Shown one piece after another: positions 33,688 through 43,040 of a stretch of 64,000 nucleotides of DNA; position 1 is the stretch's first letter, and the number at the start of each line of letters is the position of its first letter. This DNA is from Zonotrichia leucophrys gambelii (taxonomy: Eukaryota; Chordata; Aves; Passeriformes; Passerellidae), in NCBI RefSeq assembly GCF_028769735.1, contig NW_026992300.1, positions 62,001-126,000 on the forward strand, in the 5' to 3' direction. The notes beneath the pieces were generated by a model, which saw only the letters and a program-made list of their open reading frames with translations, searched no databases and had not been told where the DNA came from. A program made the position numbers and the translations under genes.

Positions 33688-34025
33688 AACGCACTCAATC
33701 CCCGTCCTATCGGACCATAGGCATCAAGAGGCACTTTACATATTTCTTTTGTTAAAATGGTTACTGTGTCAGCGGTGGGTATATCAATCCCTGCGGACCC
33801 GCTTGTTGCCCTGAGAAATTGTTCGCAAATGGGTAGCTTTGCAGGGCTGGGAAGACCCGCACTTGCTGTTGTGGTTGTTGGGGTATTTGTTTCCCCACGC
33901 GCCCTTCGCGCTCCTCTTTGGGTTTCCCGGCAATAGCTGACCATTTGCATGATATTTGCTCCTGCATTGCTTAGCATAGTGCCCAGATTTAGCACAACGG
34001 TTGCATACAACATCACTGCTTGCAC
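33684..34025 (-). pseudogene. pro: ERV2 pro upstream part with dUTPase motif 1
   Basis: A 113-codon ORF carries GSAGIDIPTADTV, the first conserved motif of dUTPase, at about 33765-33803. Neither gag nor a simple -1 shift from gag leads into this frame; a second indel near 33810 is needed. The betaretroviral dUTPase normally lies between nucleocapsid and protease, matching this position. Confidence 0.75.
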
Positions 34026-35145
34026 TTGGCCTAAATGTTGTTTTCCGGACAGTACACTGTGACTTTACGTGCCCTTGTTGTCCACAATTATAACACTTTG
34101 CTGAAGGTCTTAACACTGCAGCAAGAGCTGCCATTTTATGTTCAACTGAACCAACTTTCGAGCAAGCAGTAACCATTTCAGACAAGGTGGGTTCCCCCGG
34201 CAAAGTGTCAATAATCTTTCTGCAGTCTGGGTTTGCATTTTCTTTAGCCAATTGTACACACAATTTCTCTCGCAAAGTTTCATCATCTACCTGTTTCTCA
34301 ATGGCGGCAGCAAGTTTTTCTGCAAACTGCAAAAATGGTTCTCTCATCCCTTGTTGTATAGTAACATATTTCTGCTTTGGAGCTGCCATTTCCATTGTTT
34401 TAGTTAAGGCAGTCATGCCAATTTGCTGAGCTTGTGCCAAAATCGAAGGATCCCACCTTGCCTGTAAATCTGGATTAGCAAAAGGCCCAGAGCCCAGTAG
34501 GGCATCAACACCCACAGCATGACGAGGGTCATGTTGAGGCAACTGCATATTTGTTAAAGCCGTGCGCTCAGCCACTCGCCTCCAAGTTTCTTGAAATACA
34601 CCATATTGTACTGGCTGGAATAGAATTGTAGCAAGATGAGTGATATCATAAGGTGCAAGCAAATCTGCATTAATCACACGTATTAACTGCATTACCTCTG
34701 AGGAATTAATACCATACTGAGCTACTTTTGATTGGAGGTCTTGCACAACCCTCCAGGCGAAGATGTGATGACTGTCATTCTGTCCTGCTCCAGGAGCTGC
34801 TTTGAAAACTGGAAAAGCCATAGGGTTATCACAAGCAACATTTGCATTGGCACTGTTCTCCTGAGGTACTCTTGGAGCACCTAACCTTTCTATGATGTCC
34901 CAATTCTTTTCTTCAACTGCTTTCCTCCTAACAAATTCCCAAAACTCCTGAGGATGTCAAGGAAGCACAGTGACTTGGCATGGAGGCAAAGTCCATGGGG
35001 CAGTAAGGCTAGAGCTCTTAGAAGATGAAGGGACCAGAGCTCCTTGCCCCAACACAGGTGTTACTGCGGGAGACTCATCACTTGACTCGCTGTTGCTGTC
35101 ACTGTCAGGTAAAGGAGGATACATCCTTGCAGGTTGTCCAAGCAT
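33784..35145 (-). pseudogene. gag: ERV2 gag, capsid and nucleocapsid
   Basis: The frame is continuous from 35145 except for one TGA at 34957-34959. The capsid has a major homology region (IQQGMREPFLQFAEKL, near 34330-34377). Two zinc knuckles follow, CYNCGQQGHVKSQC and CNRCAKSGHYAKQC. The longest uninterrupted ORF is 34821-33784. It lacks its proper start because the matrix is in another frame. Confidence 0.85.
33922..33928 (-). promoter_or_regulatory. ERV2 gag-pro frameshift heptamer
   Basis: On the minus strand GGGAAAC is phased as CCG-GGA-AAC in the gag frame, just after the second zinc knuckle and in the same PGN context as in ERV1. Confidence 0.75.
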
Positions 35146-35714
35146 CTCAGAGGGGAGCGGGGGGGCGGACGGCTGGACCAGAGAGGAGGGAAGCGGGGGG
35201 CAGATGGCTGGGTTTTTCTCTCTGCTAGAGACATTTCAGCTAACTGGCGTAGCGGTGTAGTATATACAGGCACCATCGCGAGCTGCTGCGCAGGTGTGAG
35301 ATAAGGAGGCTTAGGGGTCTGATAAGAAGAGGCTAGGGCAGGTTGCCCAGAAGTTTTGGCAGCTTTCCCAGAAGCCTTGGCAGCTTTCCCCGAAGCTTTG
35401 GCAGCCTTCCCAGAAGCTCTGGCAGCTTTCCCAGAAGCTCTGGCAGCGTGCCAGGTAACTCCCATGGCATCTGAACTTTCTTCACCAAGTTCCCCATCAG
35501 AGCCCCCTTCTACCTCAGAGGCCCCCTCTGCCTCAGCCCCCCCGTCAGGTTCTGTTATCAGCCCCGACTCTTCGTCCGCATCTTGCTCCGTTTCTCTCTC
35601 TACTTTCCATTCTTTTAAAGCCTCAAAGAGCGAGTTCCAGGTTACTGCTAAATCAACAGCTGTTTTATCTCCCGCTCGAATAACTTGCCAAAGTCTGTCC
35701 CGACTTTCTTCCAT
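35061..35714 (-). pseudogene. gag: ERV2 gag, middle region with 21-bp repeats
   Basis: This acidic then Ala/Lys-rich segment joins matrix to capsid. About five tandem 21-bp units at 35345-35452 encode a heptad close to AAKASGK. The frame is shifted against matrix (overlap 35648-35714) and against the capsid frame (overlap 35061-35145, next to G runs near 35157-35200). Such Lys-rich repeats are unusual in a Gag and may bind nucleic acid or membrane; that is inference. Confidence 0.7.
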
Positions 35715-35881
35715 GCCTTAACACAAAATGCTGTGTCGGGATCAGTGCCAAAATTCTGTGATTTAGCCCACAGCAATATATTACGAAGCGCATAGTCTGA
35801 CGTATTAATTCCCTTATTTCTTAACAAAACTTTCCATGTAGACAAAACACTTTCTTCCTCTTTAGATAAATTTTGTCCCAT
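35648..35881 (-). pseudogene. gag: ERV2 gag, matrix part
   Basis: Starts MGQNLSKEEE at 35881 with the Gly2 myristoylation site, after an upstream in-frame ATG at 35902 that is unlikely to be used. About 77 residues, helical, matrix-like. The frame ends in TAG at 35648-35650; a 1-base indel near 35700 separates it from the rest of gag. Confidence 0.8.
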
Positions 35882-36063
35882 TATTACTAGTTGGTGGCTC
35901 ACCTACTTCCAGGTGTCTTGATTGGAGGGAATCAGGTCCGGACCTCCCTGTGGCTTCCACCTGCCACTCTCAGCTGCACCAACGCCGCCTCCCCCACTAC
36001 GTCCCAGTGGGTCACGGTTGCCAATTGCTAGGACCCGTATGGGCCCCCACCGACTATGTTCTT

Positions 36064-36081
36064 ATCACGTCGGCGTCACCA
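36064..36081 (-). other. ERV2 primer-binding site, tRNA-Trp type
   Basis: Minus strand TGGTGACGCCGACGTGAT differs by one base from the complement of the tRNA-Trp 3' end that primes avian alpharetroviruses. Three bases separate it from the LTR end. Confidence 0.85.
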
Positions 36082-36084
36082 AAA

Positions 36085-36435
36085 TGTCGCAGTCGAGGCG
36101 GTCATGACATAAAGCAGAGACCACAAGTAGTCTCAGTTGGTAACACTTGGCAACAGTTTGTTAATGAAAATGGCTGATCTTTTATACACTTTCCAGTTGT
36201 TTACCCTTCTTCTACCTTAGCTATTGGCCACAATAATTCAATATCATGCCATTGGTGAAAAGTTACTCTGACTCCACCTAACTTTCTAAAATCGCTTCGT
36301 CCAGCTGCAGAATGCTCTTATCTTCCTTCTCTCGATCTCCTTGGTTACGGCCTTGGAGAAAGCTCCTTATCAGCTTCTTCTTCTTCTTACTTCTTGCTCC
36401 TTTAGCTAACAGGCCCGCTGCTAGCCCCTTCCACA
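36085..36435 (-). mobile_element. ERV2 5' LTR
   Basis: 351 bp, TGTGGAAGGGG... to ...CTGCGACA on the minus strand. It contains TATAAAAG (near 36179-36186). Followed on the plus strand by the target duplication GACGAA (36436-36441) and the resumed env of ERV1. Confidence 0.85.
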
Positions 36436-36750
36436 GACGAATGGCCAGTTCCAGGGCATTCCGCAGTTAACATTTCCCAGGTCATTGAAAATCCTGTGAA
36501 AGAGTGGTGTGCTTGGACACATCTACTTCCTGTGGCTTCTACAGAACCTCAGGAATTGGAGATTTTTGGGTCCATGACAATGGGATTCTGCATGCAGTTT
36601 GAGGTTCCGGAGGCCACGAAGGCAAAAACTATCGATTTGACTCCCAATCATGAGTTTTATAGAATGCATCGGCTTGGTGCAAATATACAAAGAGAACTGC
36701 CAAAGGATCAATCCAAGTCCCAGTGCAATTGCCACGGGGTTTGTTTTTAA
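36436..36750 (+). pseudogene. env: ERV1 env, surface-subunit continuation
   Basis: Coding resumes immediately at the right target duplication, in the same frame as the piece that ends at 30038. It reads without stops to TAA at 36748-36750, next to a TTTGTTTTTAATTTG run. A frame change here (overlap 36723-36750) leads to the next piece, so env carries a frameshift in addition to the ERV2 insertion. Confidence 0.75.
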
Positions 36751-37307
36751 TTTGTGGGGACAGAATTTGGCACGGCATTCCTGCTAATGCCACGGGAGGT
36801 CCATGCGGCATTGGGGAAATTTCAATGCTGTCGCCTGATTTGAACATGTTAAGAGAGAAAAGGCGCAGAGGAAAAAGATCAATCCAAAATTATGCGACAG
36901 ATTGCAATGACGAAGTATTTTCTTGGGATAAGAAAACAAGCATTGCTACGGCAATTTTCTCACCTCAAACAGCATCAGGGGTGGCTTTAACTCAGATCGA
37001 CCACATGGCTTGCTGGTTGAGCAAACATGCACGATCTGTGTCTGTCGCATTGGATGACATGTTAAAAGACGTTAGTGGTATAAGACAGGCGACTCTTCAA
37101 AACAGAGCTGCAATCGATTATCTATTGCTCGCCCATGGACATGGGTGTGAAGAGTTTGAAGGGATGTGCTGCATGAATCTCTCAGATCACTCAAAATCGA
37201 TTCATGAAAGTATTAGAAACATAAAAGACAGCGTAAATAAGCTTAGCGAGATCACGAGATCATGGATTGATCAGCTAGCAGATTTCTTTGACATTTCTCC
37301 TATTTAG
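36723..37307 (+). pseudogene. env: ERV1 env, end of surface and transmembrane ectodomain
   Basis: The ORF contains a basic furin-type cleavage site (REKRRRGKR), a hydrophobic fusion-peptide-like region, heptad helices and an immunosuppressive-domain-like stretch. A C-x6-CC disulphide motif (CEEFEGMCC) follows. That motif is typical of gamma- and alpharetroviral transmembrane subunits, not of classical betaretroviral ones; the closest relatives I recognise are avian alpharetroviral envelopes. It closes with TAG at 37305-37307, just before a membrane segment that follows in the same frame. Confidence 0.85.
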
Positions 37308-37430
37308 AGAAGAATTTTAAGAGTAGAGTTTTATGTTTTAATAGTCCTACTAGTCCTCATGATTGTCGTCCCGTGCATTTTTGTATGTCTGAAGCGCGCC
37401 ATGAATCGGGTGATAAAAGAGGTCTTCTTG
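37308..37430 (+). pseudogene. env: ERV1 env, membrane anchor beyond the stop
   Basis: In the frame of 36723-37307, after TAG, there are about 20 hydrophobic residues (VLIVLLVLMIVVPCIFVCL) and a short basic tail. This is the expected membrane anchor and cytoplasmic tail, untranslated unless the stop is read through. Confidence 0.7.
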
Positions 37431-37436
37431 GTGCAA

Positions 37437-37450
37437 ACAGAAGGGGGAGA
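37437..37450 (+). other. ERV1 polypurine tract
   Basis: ACAGAAGGGGGAGA lies directly before the 3' LTR, the primer position for plus-strand synthesis. Confidence 0.85.
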
Positions 37451-38072
37451 TGTGGGATCTCAGGATTTGAGTCCTGGGATGCAGGGCCCCCGAGACCACC
37501 CTTGGGGGGCCCGGGAGTCCTGGAATGTTGCCAGAAGTGTCTGGTGGCAGGACTTTGACCCTACACGGGAGATGACACCTTTATGAAGATAAGAGGGCCT
37601 CACCGGGGTGAAGGGTGGAAAGATTAGCTAATTAGAGGGTGAGAAACAGGGTTTAGGATTTATGTACAGGGGGGTTTAGAGGAGTAAGATGGAGGAATTG
37701 GGGTGTGTCCTACCCTCCTTCTTCTTCCTCCTCTCCTCCATCTTCTTTGGCCACGGTGGCACCTTTGGATTGGTTATTACTAAGAGTACACCGAGTTATA
37801 ACAATAGATGGTATTGGGGAAAAATGATAAATATTGTATACGTAGCAAGGGGTATAAAGATACGTGGCGGTCAGGGGGACGGCACAGTGTGCCCATGGCT
37901 GACTGCTGAGCAGATCTTTGTTCGGCTGAAAGAACATCTTTTAGATAAACAATTAATAAACATAAAACCAGAAAGAAGAACTGAAGCCTCTTCTCGTCCT
38001 TCGATACGCGGGCTGCCCCAAGGCCACCTCGGGCCTTTCCAGGCCCCTCAAACAGCCGAGATAAACCGGACA
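37451..38072 (+). mobile_element. ERV1 3' LTR
   Basis: 622 bp, TGTGGGATCTC... to ...ACCGGACA. TATAAA at 37853-37858 and AATAAA at 37955-37960. Differs from the 5' LTR by about six substitutions and one inserted base. Followed by the target duplication GAATGG. Confidence 0.95.
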
Positions 38073-38078
38073 GAATGG

Positions 38079-39917
38079 CAAGGTGCTCTTTGAGGCCAGA
38101 AAGCTACAGGGGCAGGGGGTTTCCCAGCTCCTGCTCCTCATTGCTGCAAGCAAGACAATGCCAGCATCAACTTGTCTTTGATCAGGCCTTCAGATTGCTC
38201 TGACCGAGCAGTCCAGGCAAACGACAGGAGGTCAAGCCAGAGCCTGACCATGTTTGGAGCTTGCCTGACTTCACGCTTGATATTGCACCAGCCAAAGACC
38301 TGGCCCACACTTTTGAAAAAGGAGCCGACGCCACACATACCCTCGTCCCAGTTCTTCAAATGCCGTGTATTTGCTCATGGGCTGGCCCACACTCACAATG
38401 CTCCCTGAAAGACAGAAGCAGTGCAGGGCGCTCACTCGCACAGAGAGACGCTGCTGCCCAGAGCCTCCCAAAGGCAGCCCCACTGCCAGCAGCTCTTGGC
38501 CCTTTGTGGTCCCTTGGCTTACAGCTGCTGAGACCAGCAAGTGGGAGGGCCATCTTCCCCACCTTTCATCAGGTGGCCTTCCCAAGAAGGCCTTGATTTC
38601 TTTCAAGCGCTGCATCCCATGCCATAAGCCAAAATGAGGAGCCCTTAAGAAGGGGGCCCTAAGAGGTAACCAAGGGCCTTTGCAGCCTCTGCAGTCACAC
38701 CCACCATCACTGGCAGGTCCGCTGCCAGGGGCACAAAGTGTCTGAGCCAGAGGAGGAGTAAGAACAGGAGCCCAAAAACAGCTGGGGCCAGAGAGCTCCC
38801 TGGGGCCTAGTCACTTGCTAGGTGCCAGCCTTCTGTTCAAGCAGAAACAATCTCTGCTTTTGTCTTTGGCAGAGAAGGCAGCCCATGCAGAGCCAAGCCA
38901 GGCCCAGCTGCCCTCACAGGCAGCAGGAACTTCCTGAGCGCTGCCGTGCTGCCTCAAAGCACAACAACAGGTTCTGCAGAGAGGCCTAAATTCCTCTGAG
39001 ACCGAGGGGCAGCTTCTGGCGCAGCCTACAGCCAGACACGCACACAACACACTGCTCTGGCAGACAAGAAATGCACCCGACTTACTCAGTGCCTTCAGGC
39101 CCTGCTCCTGCCTCATCTCGGGCTGCTGGGCTGCCCTGCTGCAGGCAGCGCCAGCAGCAGGGGGAGAGCTGGCTGCTGCAGGCCACACTGCTCCAGCGGC
39201 ACCAGGTTGAATTGCAGAGCCTGTGTTGAGCTGGGACAAGGAAGGATTGCCTGTCAGAAGGGTGGCTGGCACACATGCCCAGCGAAGCGCACGGCAAAAG
39301 CAAGGCCTTGGCAAGGTGCTGTCAGCCACCACCAGGCCTCTCCAGCTGGGGCGTTTCCCGTGTGCCCTTCTCAAAGGCAACTCTGGGAAAAGCCCAAAGG
39401 CTGCTTGGATCCAGCTCCTCAAGGCCACCTCCTTCATGTTTGCAGCTTTTCTGCAAGACACTGGCAACAAGGTAGCCATGGAGCTGCCAAGATCCAGAAA
39501 GAGATCAGAGCAGGGCCCCAGAGCCTCGATGCTTTCCTCCCCCTGTCTTTCCCTGGCCAATGAAATCAGCCCGGAGCTGGCATGCAATGGCCTGCTCAGA
39601 AGCCCGCAGCATGTCCCTTCTCTGATGTGTTTCACGGATTTCCCCTCTCCATGGCAGCCTTTAGGGAGTGGCCCTTCGGAGATGCCTTCCAGCCCTGCCC
39701 AGACCCACCTGCCCTTTACAATGTAGGGCTGCCAAGGATTCTCCGCTCCAAACTCTGCTCTGAGTGGCTGGAAGTGAAGCACAGCCTGAAGCTAATTAGT
39801 CCATGGAGAGGGCAGGTCCCTTCCAGGGGCCAGTGTCTCCCAGGTCCCCTGCAAGGCTGTCAACTGCATCTTTGGGCCGCTCCATCCGCTGACCACAGGC
39901 AGCCTGCACTGACAATG
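38079..39917. other. Host flank right of ERV1, no gene recognised
   Basis: GC-rich sequence with several overlapping ORFs, the longest on the minus strand at 38811-39782, none with a domain I recognise. About 38079-39040 is also represented in degraded form at 31305-32045. Confidence 0.4.
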
Positions 39918-40057
39918 TGTTGCGGTGTGTTGCAATGTATGTTTTAAACTTCCAGGTCCCTTTCTCAGGTGTGCCAATAATCCCTTCTCCCTTCCCCCTC
40001 GCCCCTTGCTGAGTGAGCCCTGTCAATCAGGCTAACATACCAGCAAGGCGTCGTGTG
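39918..40057 (+). mobile_element. Fragment of ERV3-type LTR start, inverted relative to ERV3
   Basis: TGTTGCGGTGTGTTGCAATG and the next 120 bp match the minus-strand start of the LTR at 42904-43040. Here they run in the plus direction and stop abruptly before the gag fragment. The arrangement needs a rearrangement or misjoin. Confidence 0.65.
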
Positions 40058-40082
40058 GTTCGTCGATTTCAAAGGATGCTCC

Positions 40083-40940
40083 TCAGGCCTGGGGGAGAAG
40101 GAATGCTTTTTCAGCTGCTTCTTTTACTTTCTCAAGTGTTTCTGCAGGAATTGCAGCAGCTTGGACTGAGGGAGAAGACCACTGGCCTTCACCACAGAGG
40201 TGCTCCATGGTGATAGGGTTACCACTGTTGTCTTTCGCTGTGTTTGGATCAGCCTGTAAGCCTGGGAGAGCATCTTTTAGCAGTTGTTTCAATGCTGATT
40301 CCCATAATTTGAATTCCGTGGATGTCATGAGACATGAAAAAAGCTGTTTTAAATCATGTGGAATCACAACAGTCCTACTTAATTCAGAATTTAAAAGGCC
40401 AAGGAAATATGGACTGTGTGGACCATATTCCTTCTGAGATTTACAGATCTCTTTAATCAATTGTCGTCCAAAGGAGCTCCAATTAGCAGTTGGAGCTGCT
40501 CCGGCTTGAGCTGCAGGCTGAAACGTAACAGGAGCTAGTGACAACATGGGACTATGCATTGGGTCTGCCGTCCCCTGCTCTGTATCCCTGGAATCAGAAG
40601 CATTGGGATCACAGCTACAGGTTTGGGGACAGGCAGTGGGTGTGTCCCCACCGTGGGAACCCGGGGAGGGGGCAGGGACAGGGAGCCGGCAAGGGGCGGG
40701 GAAACCGTGGGAACAAGGGGCGGGGTTAAGGGGCTGGCAGGGGGCGGGGACACCTGGTGACATCACATCAGCAGACAGCCCCTGGGAGGAGAAGAGGGGC
40801 GGAGCCGAGGATACTGCAGGAAAGGGAGGGGGAGGGGGGAAGGTGTCACGAGGAACAGGAGGAGAGGGGGATGGGGCAGGAATTTTGGGATGCTTAAGAG
40901 GATTTTGGGAAGAAGAAGACCAGGTTTGGGAAGATGCCAC
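40083..40940 (-). pseudogene. gag: ERV3 gag, proline-rich region and capsid start
   Basis: After a proline-rich linker, about 110 residues resemble the N-terminal capsid of ERVK-like Gags (LIKEICKSQKEYGPHSPYF and LFSCLMTSTEFKLWESALKQ). The ORF is cut at 40083 and no downstream capsid, nucleocapsid or pol follows; the next sequence is the inverted LTR piece. Confidence 0.7.
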
Positions 40941-41533
40941 GTGGCATCCACCATTTTGCTCCCTAGGGACTGGGGGCCATTTTGGACATCACTGCTCTGC
41001 GGAAAGCTAACACGTGCTCTGGGTTTTAGAGGAGGGGATACAGGGGGTTGGGAAAGCCACGCAGCCTGGCCAGGGCTTTGTGAACAAAACAACTCAGGTA
41101 TTCTTGCACACTCTGGGAGCCGACTTCCCAATGAGTTTGCTCTCTTTAAAATACCAAGTTTTGGGGAAAGAGGTTTAGGGGTTTTAGGGCTAGGAGAGGG
41201 AGGAACAGGGAGAGCAGAGGTACATGGCTTTACATTTGGCTTTTTCTCCATTTCCTTTTGTTTGAGCAATGCTGTTCGAATTTGTAAACTCCAGAACACA
41301 AATTTAGCTGAGGGTGATTTGCCAGATTGTCCTAAGGTTATCAATTCATTCCCAACTTTATCCCAGAATTGAATATTGTGGATTTCTTCAGGGGAAATGT
41401 TTGGGAACTGCAGAAAAAGCCATCTTATAAACTGTTTCAATTTTCCTTTAGAGAATTTCACATTATCCTTGACTAAAATGCTAACAATATTATAATACAC
41501 TCCCCTTTGTACAATGCTGAGTTTGGAACCCAT
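40763..41533 (-). pseudogene. gag: ERV3 gag, matrix part
   Basis: I place the start at MGSKLSIVQ (41533), with Gly2 for myristoylation, rather than at the first in-frame ATG (41599). About 90 helical residues (KLKQFIRWLFLQFPNISPEE and following) look like matrix, followed by a proline/serine-rich segment. The frame differs from the capsid ORF, with an indel near 40920 in a run-rich region. Confidence 0.75.
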
Positions 41534-41599
41534 GTTAGATGTAAAAAGCAAAGTACTTAATCCCGCCTGACCAAAAACAAAGCTAAAATCAGCTACCAA

Positions 41600-42442
41600 T
41601 TTCTAAAAAAAACCACAGATAGAAAGCGATAACGAGCAGACAAAAGCTTCACAATGCAGCTGTATATACTGCTTTTAAAATTCCCGGGCAGCAGCAGCAG
41701 GGCACGCTCTGCTGAGCCGAGGCAGACACAAAGCCTACCCCGCCGTGGAATGCAGCCCCCCCGCGGAGCAGAGACAGCAGCCACTCCACGTGGCAGCCGA
41801 AACTGGGCCCCCCCCCGCCGCGTGTGCAGAGAACACTCCCGACCCCGCAGATCCCCCGGCCACGTGGAAAGAGAGCCCCCCCCCCCCTCCCCCGCACAAA
41901 GAAAGAAAGAGAGTCTCGTAACACATGTAGGGAGCCGAGCACACTGCCGAGCCGGGGGGGAAGGGCAGAGAGCGATCCCACTCCGGCGCGAATTCCAAAA
42001 GACAGTAAAACACGCGGCAGAAAGCTAAAGCTAAAACGCTATGAATTCCCGTCTGTGGGGCTGCGCAGCGAAAAATGCAAAGGCAAAAACGAACAGAACT
42101 CACGGCAGAGTCTGTTTTTGAGCTTCTGCTCTACCAAAAGCAGAGATACTCACGTGAAATGGAAGCTGCAGGCTGGGTACAGGCAGGTTTGTCTCTTCAC
42201 CGGAAAAGGACCTCTCTCTGGGTGCAAGAGAGGCTACCCTCATCTTCCTCTGGAAAATCTGCACACCAAACAGAAGCTGGGCTTTCCAGAGGCGCCGAAC
42301 AGTCCACGAAACTTCTTCTGGGAATATTCCCAAAGTCTCTAGCTGAGGGCGATGCAACCAAAGCCCTTCTAGCTGGATGCACGGCTGCCAAAGCTTCTCT
42401 GAGGTACTGCGAGTCCGTTCTCGGGCTGCGGAGTCACTTTGT
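41600..42442 (-). other. ERV3 leader between primer site and gag
   Basis: Long untranslated leader on the minus strand, with C runs at 41806-41815 and 41877-41890. ORFs here are short and overlap on both strands; none is supported. Confidence 0.45.
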
Positions 42443-42460
42443 CCACCTTCAGGGACGCCA
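42443..42460 (-). other. ERV3 primer-binding site, tRNA-Asn-like
   Basis: Minus strand TGGCGTCCCTGAAGGTGG shares its first eleven bases with the complement of tRNA-Asn. The distance to the inferred LTR end is about six bases, slightly longer than usual. Confidence 0.5.
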
Positions 42461-42461
42461 A

Positions 42462-43040
42462 TATATTGGAATATGAGTCCCAATATAACCAGTTAGATTG
42501 TGCCTGGGTCAGTGTGACCCTCGCTGCTGAGCCAAAGGCGGCTTCTGTGGCGCTTTACCCCAGAGATAGCTTGGCTGCTGGAGATTGCAGCGGGGCACTG
42601 GTGCAAGTCCAGGCTTGTCAGGAACTCCGTTTACCTCAGGAGAGAGAGCTTCTGGCGATGGTGAAGAGATGAAGGAGAGGATTCTGCTGGAGGGTTATAT
42701 CTAGATGTTTATTCCATGGTTACAGAGGTCTGAACCGGGGCAACTCCTCCAACAGAATACGGCCGCATGGTCTCATTAACCTTTTAAGCTCCGGGACAGG
42801 GGAAGGGGAGGGGACAGGTGAGCTACCAACCAGGTGAAAGGGGCAGGGTCTCAAGGGACTAGGGACACCTATCCACTGTCCCTCAGGACTGAGGGACCAA
42901 CCACACGAGGCCTTGCTGGAATCTTAAGCCTGATTGACAGGACTCACTCAGCAAGGGGGCGAGTGGGAAGGGGAGAGGTATAGGCACACCTGGGAAGGGA
43001 CCCGGAAGTTTAAAACAGGACATTGCAACACACCGCAACA
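42462..43040 (-). mobile_element. ERV3 5' LTR
   Basis: On the minus strand it starts TGTTGCGGTGTG (43040) and has AATAAA at the complement of 42707-42712. It ends near 42462, before the primer site. A weak TTAAAAG replaces a TATA box. The right end is supported by the inverted copy of the start at 39918; the left end is approximate. Confidence 0.6.

Larger units (their letters stand above)
32043..36435 (-). mobile_element. ERV2: truncated provirus nested in ERV1 env
   Basis: On the minus strand come LTR (36085-36435), tRNA-Trp primer site, gag, dUTPase, protease and the first half of reverse transcriptase. The sequence then breaks at about 32045 against the degraded stretch, so RNase H, integrase, env and the second LTR are missing from this assembly. 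It is a beta/ERVK-type element by its gag-pro-pol layout. Every gene has at least one frame break. Confidence 0.9.
22378..38072 (+). mobile_element. ERV1: full-length provirus (15.7 kb including a nested ERV)
   Basis: LTR (22378-22998), primer site, gag, pro, pol, env, polypurine tract and LTR (37451-38072) are present in order. The element begins TG and ends CA and is flanked by the 6-bp direct repeat GAATGG (22372-22377 and 38073-38078). The LTRs differ at about 6 bases and one 1-bp indel over 622 bp by my reading, so insertion is recent. Gag, pro and pol occupy successive -1 frames, a betaretroviral (ERVK-like) layout. ERV2 sits inside env, and 30047-32045 is a suspect stretch. Confidence 0.95.

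Noticed and set aside
38811..39782. A 323-codon minus-strand ORF beside ERV1
   Set aside because: No domain, and overlapping ORFs of similar size lie on the other strand; treated as chance in GC-rich DNA.
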